The notes: generated from the letters alone by a model not told the origin. DNA of 64,000 bases from Leptospira noguchii serovar Panama str. CZ214 (GCF_000306255.2 NZ_AKWY02000022.1:71164-135163), one strand, 5' to 3'. Numbered from the stretch's first letter, positions 53,194-63,510 are shown. Numbers and translations are program-made.

Positions 53194-53664
53194 ACTCCCT
53201 CTAAAAAATTTCAATCAGAGGATTTTGTGATCTTTGAGGATTTTTTCGGTCAGCCCTGTAATTTCTAAAATCGTTTTTAAATCGATTCCTTTTGCAAACA
53301 TCTTACTGGCAGTTTCTAGTTTTTCTTTCTCAATACCTTGTTGTATCCCTTCTGAAATCAGTTTTTCCGCAGTAGTCACAGTCAACTCCTCATATTTTTC
53401 TAATTTAGATCTTTGAAAAATTACTTTGAACTCCGAAGGTTTCTCGAATCAATCGATCGTGAGGATTGTTCACTTCGGCCATCTGTTATCTTTTGAATTT
53501 TATTTCATTAAGTCAATTTTATTTAGAACTGGCCTAAGACCTCAACAGAAGTTAGAGAAATTGCATTTGGAATTTTGTTGATAGATCGCAAAATAATGAA
53601 GAATTACATTTGCGAGACCAGCTTCAAATTCAGAAAAAGCTCAATACTACTCAACTGATATTTA
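53194..53664. repeat. ~470-bp direct repeat, left copy
   Basis: The segment from the end of the Rpn fragment through the RHH gene's upstream region is almost identical to 63511-64000, which continues past the window. Differences include a 5-nt deletion and absence of a 12-nt insertion here. The copies are ~10.3 kb apart in direct orientation, so recombination could delete the whole LRR/HicAB/cassette segment. Confidence 0.85.
53215..53482 (-). pseudogene. Rpn-type nuclease fragment, frameshifted
   Basis: It encodes [13 protein letters not shown], the usual Rpn start, fused almost directly to the Rpn C-terminal tail ([15 protein letters not shown]...; [25 protein letters not shown]). The central PD-(D/E)XK nuclease domain is gone. 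A 5-nt deletion just after LIR, relative to the twin at 63534-63818, breaks the frame. It cannot encode a nuclease. Confidence 0.75.
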
Positions 53665-53669
53665 AAGAT

Positions 53670-53870
53670 ATGAGAGAAGAATATGATTTTTCAAAAGGAA
53701 GACGCGGTGTTTATTTACGAGACTTAAAGGACCTTCACTTTTCTGTATATCTTGCTCCTCAATTGGAAGAGTATTATAAGAAAATAGCGCTCAAAAAGAA
53801 TAAAGATCTTAGCACGATTATTAATACGATTTTACAAAGAGAAATGGAATTACATGATTCTTTAATTTAA
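53670..53870 (+). CDS. Ribbon-helix-helix-type antitoxin, probably orphan
   Basis: The ATG at 53670 gives a 66-aa protein, MREEYDFSKGRRGVYLRDLK, then HFSVYLAPQLEEYYKKIALK and STIINTILQREMEL. The 'EYDFSKGxRG' opening is very common in antitoxins of small type II systems, and the second half looks like a CopG/RHH or BrnA-type DNA-binding fold. A TTG at 53610 would extend it but is less natural. No toxin gene is recognisable beside it. The upstream sequence is repeated at 64000, where a second copy may begin. Confidence 0.6.
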   Translation: MREEYDFSKGRRGVYLRDLKDLHFSVYLAPQLEEYYKKIALKKNKDLSTIINTILQREMELHDSLI

Positions 53871-53917
53871 AATGTAATAGTCAAAATAAGATTTTACACA
53901 CTTTAAAAGTTTATTAA

Positions 53918-54066
53918 AAAAACTGCAAGTTGTAGAGACACTTATTCTAAGTCAACTCCTTCTCATCAAGAAAAGGCTGTATTGGAGTTTTGCTGAAACC
54001 GAAACAGTATTTTACCAAATAAAGAAGAAAAAACGCTCTAATTATCGTATAACAAATTACGGATAA
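53918..54066 (-). pseudogene. Fossils: IS481 3' end next to an AraC-regulator fragment
   Basis: 53918-54002 (GCAAGTTGTAGAGACACTTA, TCATCAAGAAAAG, GGAGTTTTGCTGAAAC) matches the C-terminal coding end of the IS481 relic at 28830-28915. Directly beside it, 54003-54066 (AAAAAACGCTCTAATTATCG, TATAACAAATTACGG) matches the middle of the membrane AraC gene at 46355-46410. Both are too short to function. Confidence 0.6.
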
Positions 54067-54081
54067 GATGAAAAAGAAATT

Positions 54082-55353
54082 TTATTCAAAGTAAATTTTG
54101 CACTTTGTAAGAAGCTTTTGAATCCTTTCTTTTTCTTTGGATGATAGTTGATTTTGACTCAAATCTAAAAATTGCAAATTCTTTAATTGCCCGATTTCCT
54201 TAGGAAGAGTTGCGAGTTGGTTATTATGTAAATCCAACTCTTGCAAGTTCTTTAATTGTCCGATTTCTTTTGGAAGAGTCGTGAGTTGGTTATTCCTCAA
54301 ATACAAACTTTGTAAGTTCTTTAATTTTCCAATATCGTTAGGAAGAGTCTTGAGTTGATTATTACTCAAATCCAACCGTTGTAAACTTTGTAGTTTTCCA
54401 ATATCGTTAGGAAGAGTCTTGAGTTGGTTATCACTCAAATACAACTCTTGCAAGTTTTTTAATTTTCCAATTTCGTTAGAAAGAGTCTTAAGTTGGTTAT
54501 AACTCAAATTCAATCGTTGTAAACTTTGTAGTTGTCCGATTTCTTTAAGATAAGTCTTGAGTTGGTTATCACTCAAATACAAACTTTGTAAGTTCTTTAG
54601 TTTTTCGATTTCGTTAGGAAGAGTCTTAAGTTGGTTATTCCCCAAACCCAACTCTTGTAAGTTCTTTAATTTTCCAATTTCGTTAGAAAGAGTCTTAAGT
54701 TGGTTATTATCCAAATTCAACCGTTGTAAACTTTGTAGTTGTCCGATTTCTTTAAGATAAGTCTTAAGTTGGTTATAACTCAAATCCAAACTTTCCAAGT
54801 TCTTTAACTGTCCAATATCATTAGGAAGAGTCTCGAGTTGGTTATCATGCAAATGCAACATTTGCAAATTCTCAATTTGTCCAATTTCGTTAGGAAGAAT
54901 CTTGAGTTGATTATTATTCAAATCCAATTCTTGTAACTTCTGTAGTTGTCCGATTTCGTTGGGAAGAGTTATGAGCTGGTTATAACTCAAATCTAAACTT
55001 TGCAAATTCTTTAGTTGTCCGATTTCGTTGGGAAGAGTCGTGAGTTGGTTATGACGTAAATCCAACGATTGCAAATTCTTTAGTTGTCCGATTTCGTTAG
55101 GAAGAGTTGTGAGTTGGTTATCACTCAAATTCAACCATTCCAGATTTTGTAGTTTTCCAATTTCTTTTGGCAGAGTTGTGAGTTTTTGACCATTCAAATC
55201 TAAAACTCGAACATCCAAAGAGTTTTGGATCGCTTTTGTTAAATCCCTATAAGTTTCTGGTTCTAATTCTTCTGCTTCCGCAAAAGTAAAAGAACAAAAA
55301 AGAAATAAAGAAAAGAGGAATATTCTTCGTAAATTGGTTTGTGTTAAATTCAT
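54082..55353 (-). CDS. Secreted 23-residue LRR protein (423 aa)
   Basis: The signal peptide RIFLFSLFLFCSFTFAEAEE suggests export without lipidation. A short cap (YRDLTKAIQNSLDVRVLDLN) leads into about 15 repeats of [20 protein letters not shown] ~69-residue block beginning TYLKEIGQLQSLQRLNL occurs twice, so the gene grew by internal duplication; in these units the usual 'TLP' is replaced by 'TYL' or 'TLS'. The tail ends ERIQKLLTKCKIYFE, like the neighbours. It forms a tandem pair with 55518-56774. It may mediate surface interactions; the ligand is unknown. Confidence 0.85.
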   Translation of the reverse strand: MNLTQTNLRRIFLFSLFLFCSFTFAEAEELEPETYRDLTKAIQNSLDVRVLDLNGQKLTTLPKEIGKLQNLEWLNLSDNQLTTLPNEIGQLKNLQSLDLRHNQLTTLPNEIGQLKNLQSLDLSYNQLITLPNEIGQLQKLQELDLNNNQLKILPNEIGQIENLQMLHLHDNQLETLPNDIGQLKNLESLDLSYNQLKTYLKEIGQLQSLQRLNLDNNQLKTLSNEIGKLKNLQELGLGNNQLKTLPNEIEKLKNLQSLYLSDNQLKTYLKEIGQLQSLQRLNLSYNQLKTLSNEIGKLKNLQELYLSDNQLKTLPNDIGKLQSLQRLDLSNNQLKTLPNDIGKLKNLQSLYLRNNQLTTLPKEIGQLKNLQELDLHNNQLATLPKEIGQLKNLQFLDLSQNQLSSKEKERIQKLLTKCKIYFE

Positions 55354-55517
55354 CGTTCGTTTCCCGAATTAATTGCTTTGAATCATTGAATCGATCAGAA
55401 TTATTTTAGTTCGCTTTTAGAGAAGTTGAATCTACGTTCGTCAATTAAAACTTCAAAGAGAATCTAACTCTTTTCGATTTAAAAAGCCAAAAGTATTTCA
55501 GTTTAAATCAAGAAATT

Positions 55518-56774
55518 TTATTTAAAATAAATTTTGCACTTTGGAAGAAGCTTTCGAATCCTTTCTTTTTCTTCGGATGATAGCTTATTACTCAAATACA
55601 AAAATTGCAAATTCTTTAACTGTCCAATTTCTTTAGGAAGAGTCTTGAGTTGGTTATCACTCAAATCTAAAAATTGCAAATTCTTTAACTGTCCAATTTC
55701 GTTAGGAAGAATTTTGAGCTGGTTATAACTCAAATTCAACCGTTGTAACTTCTTTAGTTGTCCAATTTCTTTTGGAAGAGTCTTGAGTTTTTTAATACTC
55801 AAATTCAAACTTTGCAAGTTCTGTAGTTTTCCGATTTCATTAGGAAGAGTCTTGAGTTGGTTATTACTCAAATTCAAACTTTGCAAGTTCTGTAGTTGTC
55901 CGATTTCGTTAGGAAGAGTCGTGAGTTGATTATTATTTAAATCCAATGATTGCAAGTTCTGTAGTTGTCCGATTTCGTTAGGAAGAGTCTTAAGTTGGTT
56001 ATTACTCAAATACAACGTTTGCAAGTTTTTCAATTGTCCGATTTCTTTAGGAAGTGTTGTGTATTGGTTATCATTCAAATTCAAACTTTGCAAGTTCTGT
56101 AGTTTTCCGATTTCGTTAGGAAGAGTCGTGAGTTGGTTATTATTTAAATCCAATTCTCGCAAATTCTGTAGTTTTCCGATTTCGTTAGGAAGAGTCGTGA
56201 GTTGATTATTATTTAAATACAACAGTTGCAATTTTTTCAATTGTCCGATTTCTTCAGGAAGAATTGTGAGTTGGTTATTCCACAAATGCAACCGTTGTAA
56301 ATTATTCAATTGTCCGATTTCTTCAGGAAGAATCGTAAGTTGATTATAATTCAAATACAGTTCTTGCAAATTCTGTAATTGCTTAATTTCCTTAGGAAGA
56401 GTCTTGAGTTGGTTATGAATCAACTCCAACACTCGCAAATTCTGTAATTGCCTAATTTCCTTAGGAAGAGTCTTGAGTTGATTATAGGTTAAACTCAAAG
56501 TTCGCAAATTCTCAAGTTTTCCGATTTCTTTAGGAAGAGTTCCGAGTGAATTCTCACTCAAATTCAACCATTGCAAGTTCTGTAGTTTTCCGATTTCTTT
56601 AGGAAGAGTTGTGAGTTTTTGACCATTCAAATCCAAAACTCGAGCATCCAAAGGGTTTTGGATCGCTTCTGTTAAATCAAAGTAAGTTTTTTGAGTATTG
56701 CAAGAAAGATAAATGAGAATCAGAAGACTAATTGTTATTTTTTGTAAGTGAATCAACGTTATGCGAAAGTTCAT
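55518..56774 (-). CDS. LRR lipoprotein (418 aa)
   Basis: The N-terminus [20 protein letters not shown] has a convincing lipobox IYLSC, so unlike its neighbour this copy is lipid-anchored. It shares the cap ([20 protein letters not shown]), then ~15 regular repeats and the tail [14 protein letters not shown]. It lies 164 bp upstream of 54082-55353 on the same strand, and both probably arose from one gene. The DNA-level repeat (TTGAGTTGGTTATTACTCAA) invites slippage and copy-number change. Confidence 0.85.
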   Translation of the reverse strand: MNFRITLIHLQKITISLLILIYLSCNTQKTYFDLTEAIQNPLDARVLDLNGQKLTTLPKEIGKLQNLQWLNLSENSLGTLPKEIGKLENLRTLSLTYNQLKTLPKEIRQLQNLRVLELIHNQLKTLPKEIKQLQNLQELYLNYNQLTILPEEIGQLNNLQRLHLWNNQLTILPEEIGQLKKLQLLYLNNNQLTTLPNEIGKLQNLRELDLNNNQLTTLPNEIGKLQNLQSLNLNDNQYTTLPKEIGQLKNLQTLYLSNNQLKTLPNEIGQLQNLQSLDLNNNQLTTLPNEIGQLQNLQSLNLSNNQLKTLPNEIGKLQNLQSLNLSIKKLKTLPKEIGQLKKLQRLNLSYNQLKILPNEIGQLKNLQFLDLSDNQLKTLPKEIGQLKNLQFLYLSNKLSSEEKERIRKLLPKCKIYFK

Positions 56775-57026
56775 AAAGGTTATCCGAACTGAAATTTATT
56801 TAAATTGAAAGATAAGTTTCTAAATAAAAATATAAAGTCATTCAATTTAAACGTTATCTTTCAAATTTCTGTTCGTTTAAAGTTAAAATTGATTCCGGAT
56901 TTTCTTTTTTAATAAGACTGAATTTTAAATTCTAATAATCTTTTTCTTAAACTCTTTATGAACACAATTGTATTTTTGGTTTTTGTAGAATTGTAAGACT
57001 TGAACCTTCGTTTGATTGAATATAAG

Positions 57027-57172
57027 TTTTAAGATTGTGTGGAGATTTACCTGTAAAACTTAACACAAAACCTGTGAAACGAAAAAGCAGAATTGAAACC
57101 ATTGAGTAATTTAAAATCGGTTTTTTTTCAACTGATTGGTGAACAGATCCGGATTGGAGGAAGTCTCAGAGC
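57027..57172 (-). pseudogene. AraC-regulator C-terminal fossil followed by a 45-bp repeat
   Basis: 57027-57100 (GGAGATTTACCTGTAAAACT, CCTGTGAAACGAAAAAGCAG, AATTGAAACC) matches the AraC helix-turn-helix coding end at 45930-45995. 57127-57172 (CAACTGATTGGTGAACAGAT, GGAGGAAGTCTCAGAG) repeats 51630-51675. Neither is functional. 56775-57026 shows no gene. Confidence 0.6.
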
Positions 57173-57242
57173 GAATTGGAATGGAAATTGCAAATTGGCT
57201 TCGGGGTAAGGTGTTTGACTTATTTAAAGATACTGGGGGAAT

Positions 57243-57768
57243 TTAGACGAATTAACTATTAAGTTAGAAAATGCTAAACATCTTTTTGATTCGGAAGAGA
57301 TGAGACAAGCATCAATAGAGAAAAAAATATTTAGTCTACAATCTCAAATCCCTCTTTTTATTACAGTAATAGCGATATTCTATGCTACTATATTTGGTTC
57401 ATTAGGAATACGTCTGATAATATAATTGAAGGAGTTCTATTTATTTTATCCTGCGGTCTGGCAGTGATCTCAATTGTTCTATCGATAAAAATATTAAATC
57501 CTTCAAAGTATTCATATATGAAAATTGATCCAGAATTTCTAATGATTCTTCAAAGAATATGATCGAATGGAAAAAAGAATTAATTCGCGATTACATTGCG
57601 TCGATTAAATATAATCACAAAACCAATAATAAAAAAATAGATGAATTGATTCGGACAAAAAAGTGGTTTACTTTTACTGTTTTCTTTAGTTTATCAATGA
57701 TCGTAAAAATTGTATTTGGTAACATCTTGGACGGCATTAATCTTCAGTTGTTTTATTTTTGTTTTTGA
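57243..57768 (+). pseudogene. Frameshifted small membrane protein with three TM segments
   Basis: Three overlapping frames together read like one protein: LDELTIKLENAKHLFDSEEM (coiled coil), SLQSQIPLFITVIAIFYATI (TM1), stop at about 57420; then GVLFILSCGLAVISIVLSIK (TM2), stop at about 57562; then MIEWKKELIRDYIASIKYNH and WFTFTVFFSLSMIVKIVFG (TM3). At least two frameshifts are needed to join them. No start codon is visible before 57243. The family is unknown; small 2-3 TM proteins with coiled coils occur in anti-phage systems, but nothing specific can be claimed. An attC-like site follows. Confidence 0.6.
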
Positions 57769-57773
57769 AACTG

Positions 57774-57930
57774 CACTTCGCCTAACTGCTGTTTCTCGCT
57801 TCGTTCGGCCTCATTCCGGCTCCGCACATTGTTTTGTGAGACGTTTGCTAAGGTTCACTCAAACCTTGTGCTAACCCCATGGCGCACAAGCACGCAATGT
57901 CGGCAAGTCTACGTCGTTAGCCGAAATGTG
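57774..57930 (+). repeat. attC-like integron recombination site candidate
   Basis: CACTTCGCCTAAC (57774-57786) and GTTAGCCGAAATGTG (57916-57930) form imperfect inverted ends. GCCTAAC fits the attC R'' consensus RYYYAAC, and ACGTCGTTAGCC resembles the R' end (GTTRRRY, one mismatch). The interior has nested partial palindromes (TTCGTTCGGCC, CCGGCTCCGCACATT, AAGGTTCACTCAAACCTT). The GC-rich 150-bp block in AT-rich DNA directly behind a gene is what a VCR-type attC would look like. Confidence 0.5.
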
Positions 57931-57954
57931 GCTAAATTATAACTACCTAAAAGA

Positions 57955-57985
57955 GTAATAGCAACTGAAAAATAGTTGCTATTAC
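57955..57985 (+). promoter_or_regulatory. hicAB operator palindrome
   Basis: GTAATAGCAACT (57955-57966) and AGTTGCTATTAC (57974-57985) are a perfect 12-bp inverted repeat with spacer GAAAAAT, 26 bp before the hicA GTG. HicB antitoxins with a ribbon-helix-helix domain repress their own operon at such sites. Confidence 0.65.
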
Positions 57986-58010
57986 TACAATTAAATTCAA
58001 TTCTGGGCTT

Positions 58011-58271
58011 GTGTCAAAAAGTGAAAAGTTAATCCAAAGGTTCTTAGGACGACCTAAAGATTTTTCCTACGATGAACTTAGAAAATTATTTTCAGGCTTT
58101 GGGTATATTGAAGATAATTCAGGTAAATCTTCTGGCTCGAGAGTTGCTTGGATTCATTCGGAGACTAAACATATTATTAGACTTCATAAACCTCATCCGA
58201 AGAATATTTTGAAGTCATATCAGATAAATCAAATTTTAGATGAATTAAAATCGGAGGGCTATATAAAATGA
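58011..58271 (+). CDS. hicA: HicA-type mRNA interferase toxin
   Basis: An 86-aa protein with the double-stranded-RNA-binding-like HicA fold. KDFSYDELRKLFSGFGYIED is the N-terminal helix and GSRVAWIH the first strand. The His of the HicA active site is likely in IIRLHKPHP, and ILKSYQINQILDELKSEGYI is the C-terminal helix. It starts at a GTG. HicA cuts mRNA to halt growth. Its stop overlaps hicB by 4 nt (ATGA). It looks intact. Confidence 0.85.
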   Translation: MSKSEKLIQRFLGRPKDFSYDELRKLFSGFGYIEDNSGKSSGSRVAWIHSETKHIIRLHKPHPKNILKSYQINQILDELKSEGYIK

Positions 58272-58624
58272 AAGATATTATCGAATATAACGGCTTTTTA
58301 GGTTCTGTTCATTTTGATGCAGACGATGAAGTATTCTTTGGGAAAATAGAAGGAATTGAAGATTTAGTTTCCTTTGAAGGTGAATCGGTTAAACAACTGA
58401 AAAAGGCATTTCAAGAATCAGTAGATGATTATTTAGCTTTATGTAAAAAAGCTAAAAAAAGTCCAGAGAAATCTTTTAAAGGCTCATTTAATGTTCGCAT
58501 ACCGACTGAACTTCATCGACGCATTTATAGAAAATCTTTAAGAGAAGGAATTTCTTTGAATCAATTAGTTCAGAGAGCTTTAGAAAAAGAAATCACTGAA
58601 CTAAAAACGCCTCACTTCGGCTAA
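58268..58624 (+). CDS. hicB: HicB-type antitoxin with RHH domain
   Basis: A 118-aa protein. The N-terminal partial RNase-H-like domain (YNGFLGSVHFDADDEVFFGK; IEDLVSFEGESVKQLKKAF) binds HicA. The C-terminal FNVRIPTELHRRIYRKSLRE, with GISLNQLVQRALEKEI, is a ribbon-helix-helix DNA-binding domain. Together with HicA it should bind the palindrome at 57955-57985. The stop codon TAA (58622-58624) lies inside an attC-like R'' sequence (GGCTAAC), as is common for genes in integron cassettes. Confidence 0.88.
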   Translation: MKDIIEYNGFLGSVHFDADDEVFFGKIEGIEDLVSFEGESVKQLKKAFQESVDDYLALCKKAKKSPEKSFKGSFNVRIPTELHRRIYRKSLREGISLNQLVQRALEKEITELKTPHFG

Positions 58625-58905
58625 CTGTAGTTTCTCGCTTCGTTTAGGACCAAGAACGACAAGAAGCCAATAGAAAAATATAAAGATTATTTATTCTTGG
58701 GAAGTATTTGAGCAAGCAATATAGAATGAATCCAAAGATGGATTCAAAAATTGAACTGATGATGAAATTCCGTTTTAAGTGCATTCTGGCTTCGCACATT
58801 TGCTTTGACGTTTGTCTTGTTATCGTTCACAAAAATTTCCTCAAGCTTCCGTTAATCCCTTCGCGCGTAAGCTCTTCGGGAGTGCAAACGTTGGGAAGAC
58901 TTTTT
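58613..58905 (+). repeat. attC-like element behind hicAB, split by an insertion
   Basis: TCACTTCGGCTAACTGTAGT with TTTCTCGCTTCGTT (58613-58645) copies the left end of the 57774 element. About 130 bp of unrelated sequence follows, then TGGCTTCGCACATTTGCTTT and GTGCAAACGTTGGGAAGAC (about 58786-58905) resemble its right half. The site is probably inactive. Confidence 0.45.
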
Positions 58906-59184
58906 CATTAGGTAATTATTACAATCAGATTCTTTATGGAAATTTTAATTACAAAATTTGACCTTATTTATATAATTGAAAGGGTTAGAGTGGAAATCAA
59001 GAATAATCGAAGGATAACGTTAATTGAATATAGGTGTTCGATTTCTGTTGCTTCTATGTTTAAATATTACTACTCAGTCGGATAAATACAATTTCCAATT
59101 CGTGAATTGATCACAAGATTACTGACAATCCTTCGTATTCAATACTTACTAATTGAATGTCCGATCTGTTCTTAACTTTACAGC
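58906..59184. other. AT-rich spacer, no gene
   Basis: I see no ORF with support, no palindrome and no recognised repeat. The 3' end of the minus-strand Rpn gene abuts its right edge. Confidence 0.4.
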
Positions 59185-60087
<903 letters not shown>

Positions 60088-60199
60088 GGTATTTTAAAAA
60101 TTGAATATTACTTCTATTTGTAAAGATTCATTTTCTATTTTTACTGAGTAGTTCTTTGATTCAATCCAAGGCGACTGATTCTTTAACGTGAGCAGGGCC

Positions 60200-60471
<272 letters not shown>

Positions 60472-60472
60472 G

Positions 60473-60504
<32 letters not shown>

Positions 60505-60682
60505 ATTTTCTTATGTCGAACTCACGTTATTTACGTCTTCTTTAACTCTGCTATATCCTTGAAAAAGAACACCCTACTACTTCATTTAAAAACAAATCCT
60601 AAGTTATTTGGATTGATGGAATAACGCGTCTTTATGATATTCGTAGATTAATAGTTATGTGAAATCACACGCCTGTTTTCTG

Positions 60683-61234
60683 ATGATCCAAATTGTTTTT
60701 TCCGACCTCCACTGGCTCCCCCAGAGCGATCAAGCCGACGATCTCTGTGCCCACGGTACCGTGAACGTTTGCATTGATAAAGAAACCCTTTCCGACGTTC
60801 CGAACAAAGAATGGACATTGAGTTGTGCCGGACTCTACCTTCTGCGATCGCTCGAACATGACTATCATCCGGGCGATTACGGGAGTCAGTTAATCCCGTG
60901 TTGTAGCTTTGATTTCATCCCTCAAGAAAATTGGCAGTTTCCCGTTTTGATGCTCGGATGCCCCAACGGAATCGAATGGCACATTAAACATGAAGGGAAC
61001 GCCGTAACCCACACTACTTTAAATGGCAATTCCTCAACGCTCGCATTACACGAGTGGATTCCCCTCGTCCTGTCTCTGACAAACCAAGTGGAAGAATTCT
61101 ATCAACTGTCAGGGCCAAAGAAGACAATATCCAAAGAACTCAAAGAAGGGTATTCCCGTTTCTGGTCAGAATGGAGAACGCGAACAGAAAGAGCGAGACG
61201 CGTGACTTCGCATAACAACGATTACTATGTTTGA
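60683..61234 (+). CDS. Integron-cassette-type hypothetical protein (183 aa)
   Basis: I start at the ATG 60683 (MIQIVFSDLHWLPQSDQADD). An in-frame upstream start at 60659 is less likely. Blocks such as DDLCAHGTVNVCIDKETLSD, AGLYLLRSLEHDYHPGDYG, QLIPCCSFDFIP, LMLGCPNGIEWHIKHEGNAV and YSRFWSEWRTRTERAR match a family of hypothetical proteins I associate with gamma-proteobacterial and superintegron gene cassettes. Base composition is clearly richer in G+C than its surroundings, and codon use differs, pointing to recent transfer. Its last codons overlap an attC-like site. The function is unknown. Confidence 0.65.
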   Translation: MIQIVFSDLHWLPQSDQADDLCAHGTVNVCIDKETLSDVPNKEWTLSCAGLYLLRSLEHDYHPGDYGSQLIPCCSFDFIPQENWQFPVLMLGCPNGIEWHIKHEGNAVTHTTLNGNSSTLALHEWIPLVLSLTNQVEEFYQLSGPKKTISKELKEGYSRFWSEWRTRTERARRVTSHNNDYYV

Positions 61235-61283
61235 CCACATTGCGCCCAGGACGCAATGCCAGGTAACCTATTGCGTTATGCGA
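61208..61283 (+). repeat. attC-like site behind the cassette-type gene
   Basis: TCGCATAAC (61208-61216) and GTTATGCGA (61275-61283) are a perfect 9-bp inverted repeat 76 bp end to end. An inner hairpin, CATTGCG(cccagga)CGCAATG, lies at 61238-61258. The length, position over the gene's stop and nested symmetry fit a short attC site. It is the best such candidate in the window. Confidence 0.6.
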
Positions 61284-61395
61284 CATTTTGTGATTTTGCT
61301 TCTAACTCATTGCGTTTCTGTAGATCATTTGAATACTGTTCTAAGATTGTAAATGCCTTACTTAAATCTGAAATCTTATCCACTAAATTTCTCAT
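61276..61395 (-). CDS. Possible 39-aa coiled-coil protein
   Basis: On the minus strand the ATG at 61393-61395 follows a strong Shine-Dalgarno (GGAGGAAGAAGAA). The product MRNLVDKISDLSKAFTILEQ, then YSNDLQKRNELEAKSQNVA, is heptad-like. Its stop TAA lies inside the attC-like end (GCATAAC), mirroring a cassette gene in the opposite orientation. The family is unknown. Confidence 0.4.
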   Translation of the reverse strand: MRNLVDKISDLSKAFTILEQYSNDLQKRNELEAKSQNVA

Positions 61396-61706
61396 TTCTT
61401 CTTCCTCCAACTCGGACGTATGTTTTAACACATACAACCAGATCTATGTTTCCAATCATCCCATTGAATGTAGCTAAATTTGAAACCTCGAATCTCTCCA
61501 TTCAAAGAAATTAGTCCTAAAACTGTTCAATTCTGGGACTTTGTCCATTTTTTAAGAAAACTTCGATGTAGATCATTCACTTTAGTTTATATATCTTTTG
61601 GGGTTATTTCGAAAACGGAATGTAAATTGAAGGTCGATTTTCTATTTAAAACCTGGCACATCTTATGCTGGATTTTCGTAAACCCTATAGAAGAGAGGTT
61701 TATGAA

Positions 61707-62939
61707 ATGAAAGAAAATTTGTGGATTCAAAAAAGTCTGAGAGTTTTGCTATATTCAATAGCAGTAATGTTTTCTATCGGTTGTAAAAAGGATAAAAACG
61801 GAGACGATGATTTATGGATGGCGGCGTTTCTTCTGAATTCTACTAACAACGCGGAGTTTCGGCTTACCAATACAAACACCTTATCCGCCGCCGCTCGAAT
61901 GGGAGATAGTTCGAGATTAAAACAGGGTTATAGTTCGTCGGGATTTTTACTTACCGATTTGGCAGGTGATAACCCCCAAAATTATGGGGATGGAGTCGGA
62001 GATGGGTTTGAAGATCATTTTTTGACTCCGAAAGCGGTTTCGATCGCCGTTTGCAAGGTGGTGGCTTATAAATCCGTAGCCAAAGGCGGACCTGCAAAAG
62101 GAAACGAAACTTTAGAAAATTCTAATATTACTTTATTCAAAATGTCCGATATAACCGGATCTTCCGTTCCTCAGGGAAAGACTTCGAACGTATGTTCGCA
62201 AGGTCAGGCCCTTATACCGTTGCAGAGTGGGGAGAGTCCTTATTTTTTACGATTTGATTCTATCCCAGATTCGGAGATTCAAGATTACGATCGAGTGGGA
62301 ATTGTAGCTACAGAATTTATTTATTACTTTGCTCCGGAAGACGTTCCGGAAAATTCTTACCGATATGTTAGTCTTATATTGAACAATCCTGCTTCCTTTA
62401 CGAATGATAGAGGTGTGGTGGATACAAAATTTTTTCAGACTAATTGCCCGACTTCTTTTTTAGATTCTCCAAGTTTTTTTGGAGGATCTTCAACTGAAAA
62501 TTTCAATTCGAGTTGTAATTTTACAGTTTTGTCGATCGATTCTGGCTCCGGTCTGTTTGTAGAATCTTTAGGTCATACGAATCCAACCGAAAACCCGGAG
62601 AAATTTATCAATCCACCTTCCGTTCCCACGGTTCCGAATCTTTCACAAGACCAAAAACTGAAATTTAAACCTCCAGTCGTTGCGAACAATCTGAAACCAG
62701 AGGATCCGTATATTTTAGTTTTGGACTTGAATACTTCCAAACGGGGAATGAAATTTCGATTTGATATTTCGGTGGATAATATTTTATTTTGGGATTCCAA
62801 CTCTACGAACAATGTTTTCTCCCCCCAGTTGGACGCTGCTGATCGACCCAACGCAACCAGCGGTTCCGATAACTTGACGACAACGTCTAGAAAAAACTTA
62901 ATCTTTCACCTTCCTACCATTTTAGGTAATACAGAATAA
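61707..62939 (+). CDS. Lipoprotein of unknown function (410 aa)
   Basis: I start at the ATG 61707, with GAGAGG 9 nt upstream. The signal LRVLLYSIAVMFSIGC has lipobox FSIGC, followed by KKDKNGDDDLWMAAFLLNST. 'C..D...L...LL' openings are common in Leptospira surface lipoproteins. The mature part is β-rich with several Cys (AVSIAVCKVVAYKS; TSNVCSQGQALIP; QTNCPTSFL; FNSSCNFTV) and the 'YILVLDLNTSKRGMKFRFDI' segment near the end. I recognise no named domain. A long hairpin follows. It is probably exported to the outer membrane; the function is unknown. Confidence 0.75.
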   Translation: MKENLWIQKSLRVLLYSIAVMFSIGCKKDKNGDDDLWMAAFLLNSTNNAEFRLTNTNTLSAAARMGDSSRLKQGYSSSGFLLTDLAGDNPQNYGDGVGDGFEDHFLTPKAVSIAVCKVVAYKSVAKGGPAKGNETLENSNITLFKMSDITGSSVPQGKTSNVCSQGQALIPLQSGESPYFLRFDSIPDSEIQDYDRVGIVATEFIYYFAPEDVPENSYRYVSLILNNPASFTNDRGVVDTKFFQTNCPTSFLDSPSFFGGSSTENFNSSCNFTVLSIDSGSGLFVESLGHTNPTENPEKFINPPSVPTVPNLSQDQKLKFKPPVVANNLKPEDPYILVLDLNTSKRGMKFRFDISVDNILFWDSNSTNNVFSPQLDAADRPNATSGSDNLTTTSRKNLIFHLPTILGNTE

Positions 62940-62984
62940 CGTTGTTGAAGCGAAAAGGTCTGTTATGTGGGAGTTTTTACGAGG

Positions 62985-63017
62985 CTTAGTTTGGAAAAAA
63001 TTTTTTCTAAAACTAAG
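62985..63017 (+). terminator. Intrinsic-terminator-like hairpin behind the lipoprotein gene
   Basis: CTTAGTTT (62985-62992) pairs with AAACTAAG (63010-63017), and AAAAAA with TTTTTT inside. A flanking GTGGGAGTTTTTAC/GTGGGAACTCCT pair gives further symmetry. It lies ~45 bp after the stop at 62939. Confidence 0.5.
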
Positions 63018-63062
63018 TCTGTGGGAACTCCTATAATAACAAAAGAATTTTAAAAAACTATA

Positions 63063-63272
63063 AATCATACGGTTTCTGTTTTACAATCCGCCGCGTTTTT
63101 TTTAATTTTAAACAACGGTATCCTGATCAATCAAGGGGGCTTACGTAACGAAAATAAGATTTTAATCGATTCTTACTATGGCTTGGTTCCTTATTCCTGT
63201 TTGGCTGTTTTAGTCTGTTTCAACTATGTAGTCGTCCCTGAAAAAGTGAGAAGAATCAAATTTCGAAGATGA
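63063..63272 (+). pseudogene. Fragment of a membrane AraC-type regulator
   Basis: The frame [20 protein letters not shown]...[20 protein letters not shown]...[17 protein letters not shown] is clearly homologous to residues ~45-115 of the AraC-family protein at 45871-47004 ([37 protein letters not shown]). Nothing before or after continues the gene, so only a membrane-domain scrap remains. 63273-63510 has no gene. Confidence 0.75.
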
Positions 63273-63467
63273 AAGTAGGAGAAATATAAGCTTTAAAAAA
63301 TAATGAAAAAAAGCTCGAATGAGCTTAGAAGCCCGTCTCAAAACTATTTATTTAAGAAATTAAAAACTAATATAGAGCTTGCGAGATAAAGAATAGAAAG
63401 GTTGTCATGAAAGGATACACTGAACTTTAAAATAAGAAACAGTGTGAATTACATGATTTAGTTTCTT

Positions 63468-63502
<35 letters not shown>

Positions 63503-63510
63503 TATAACTG

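Noticed and set aside
54082..56774. Regular ~69-bp DNA repeats that might look like a CRISPR array
   Set aside because: They are in-frame LRR codons with no distinct spacers; no cas genes occur in the window.
61480..61710. 76-codon ORF just before the 61707 lipoprotein
   Set aside because: It overlaps the promoter and ribosome-binding-site region of a well-supported gene and shows no family features.
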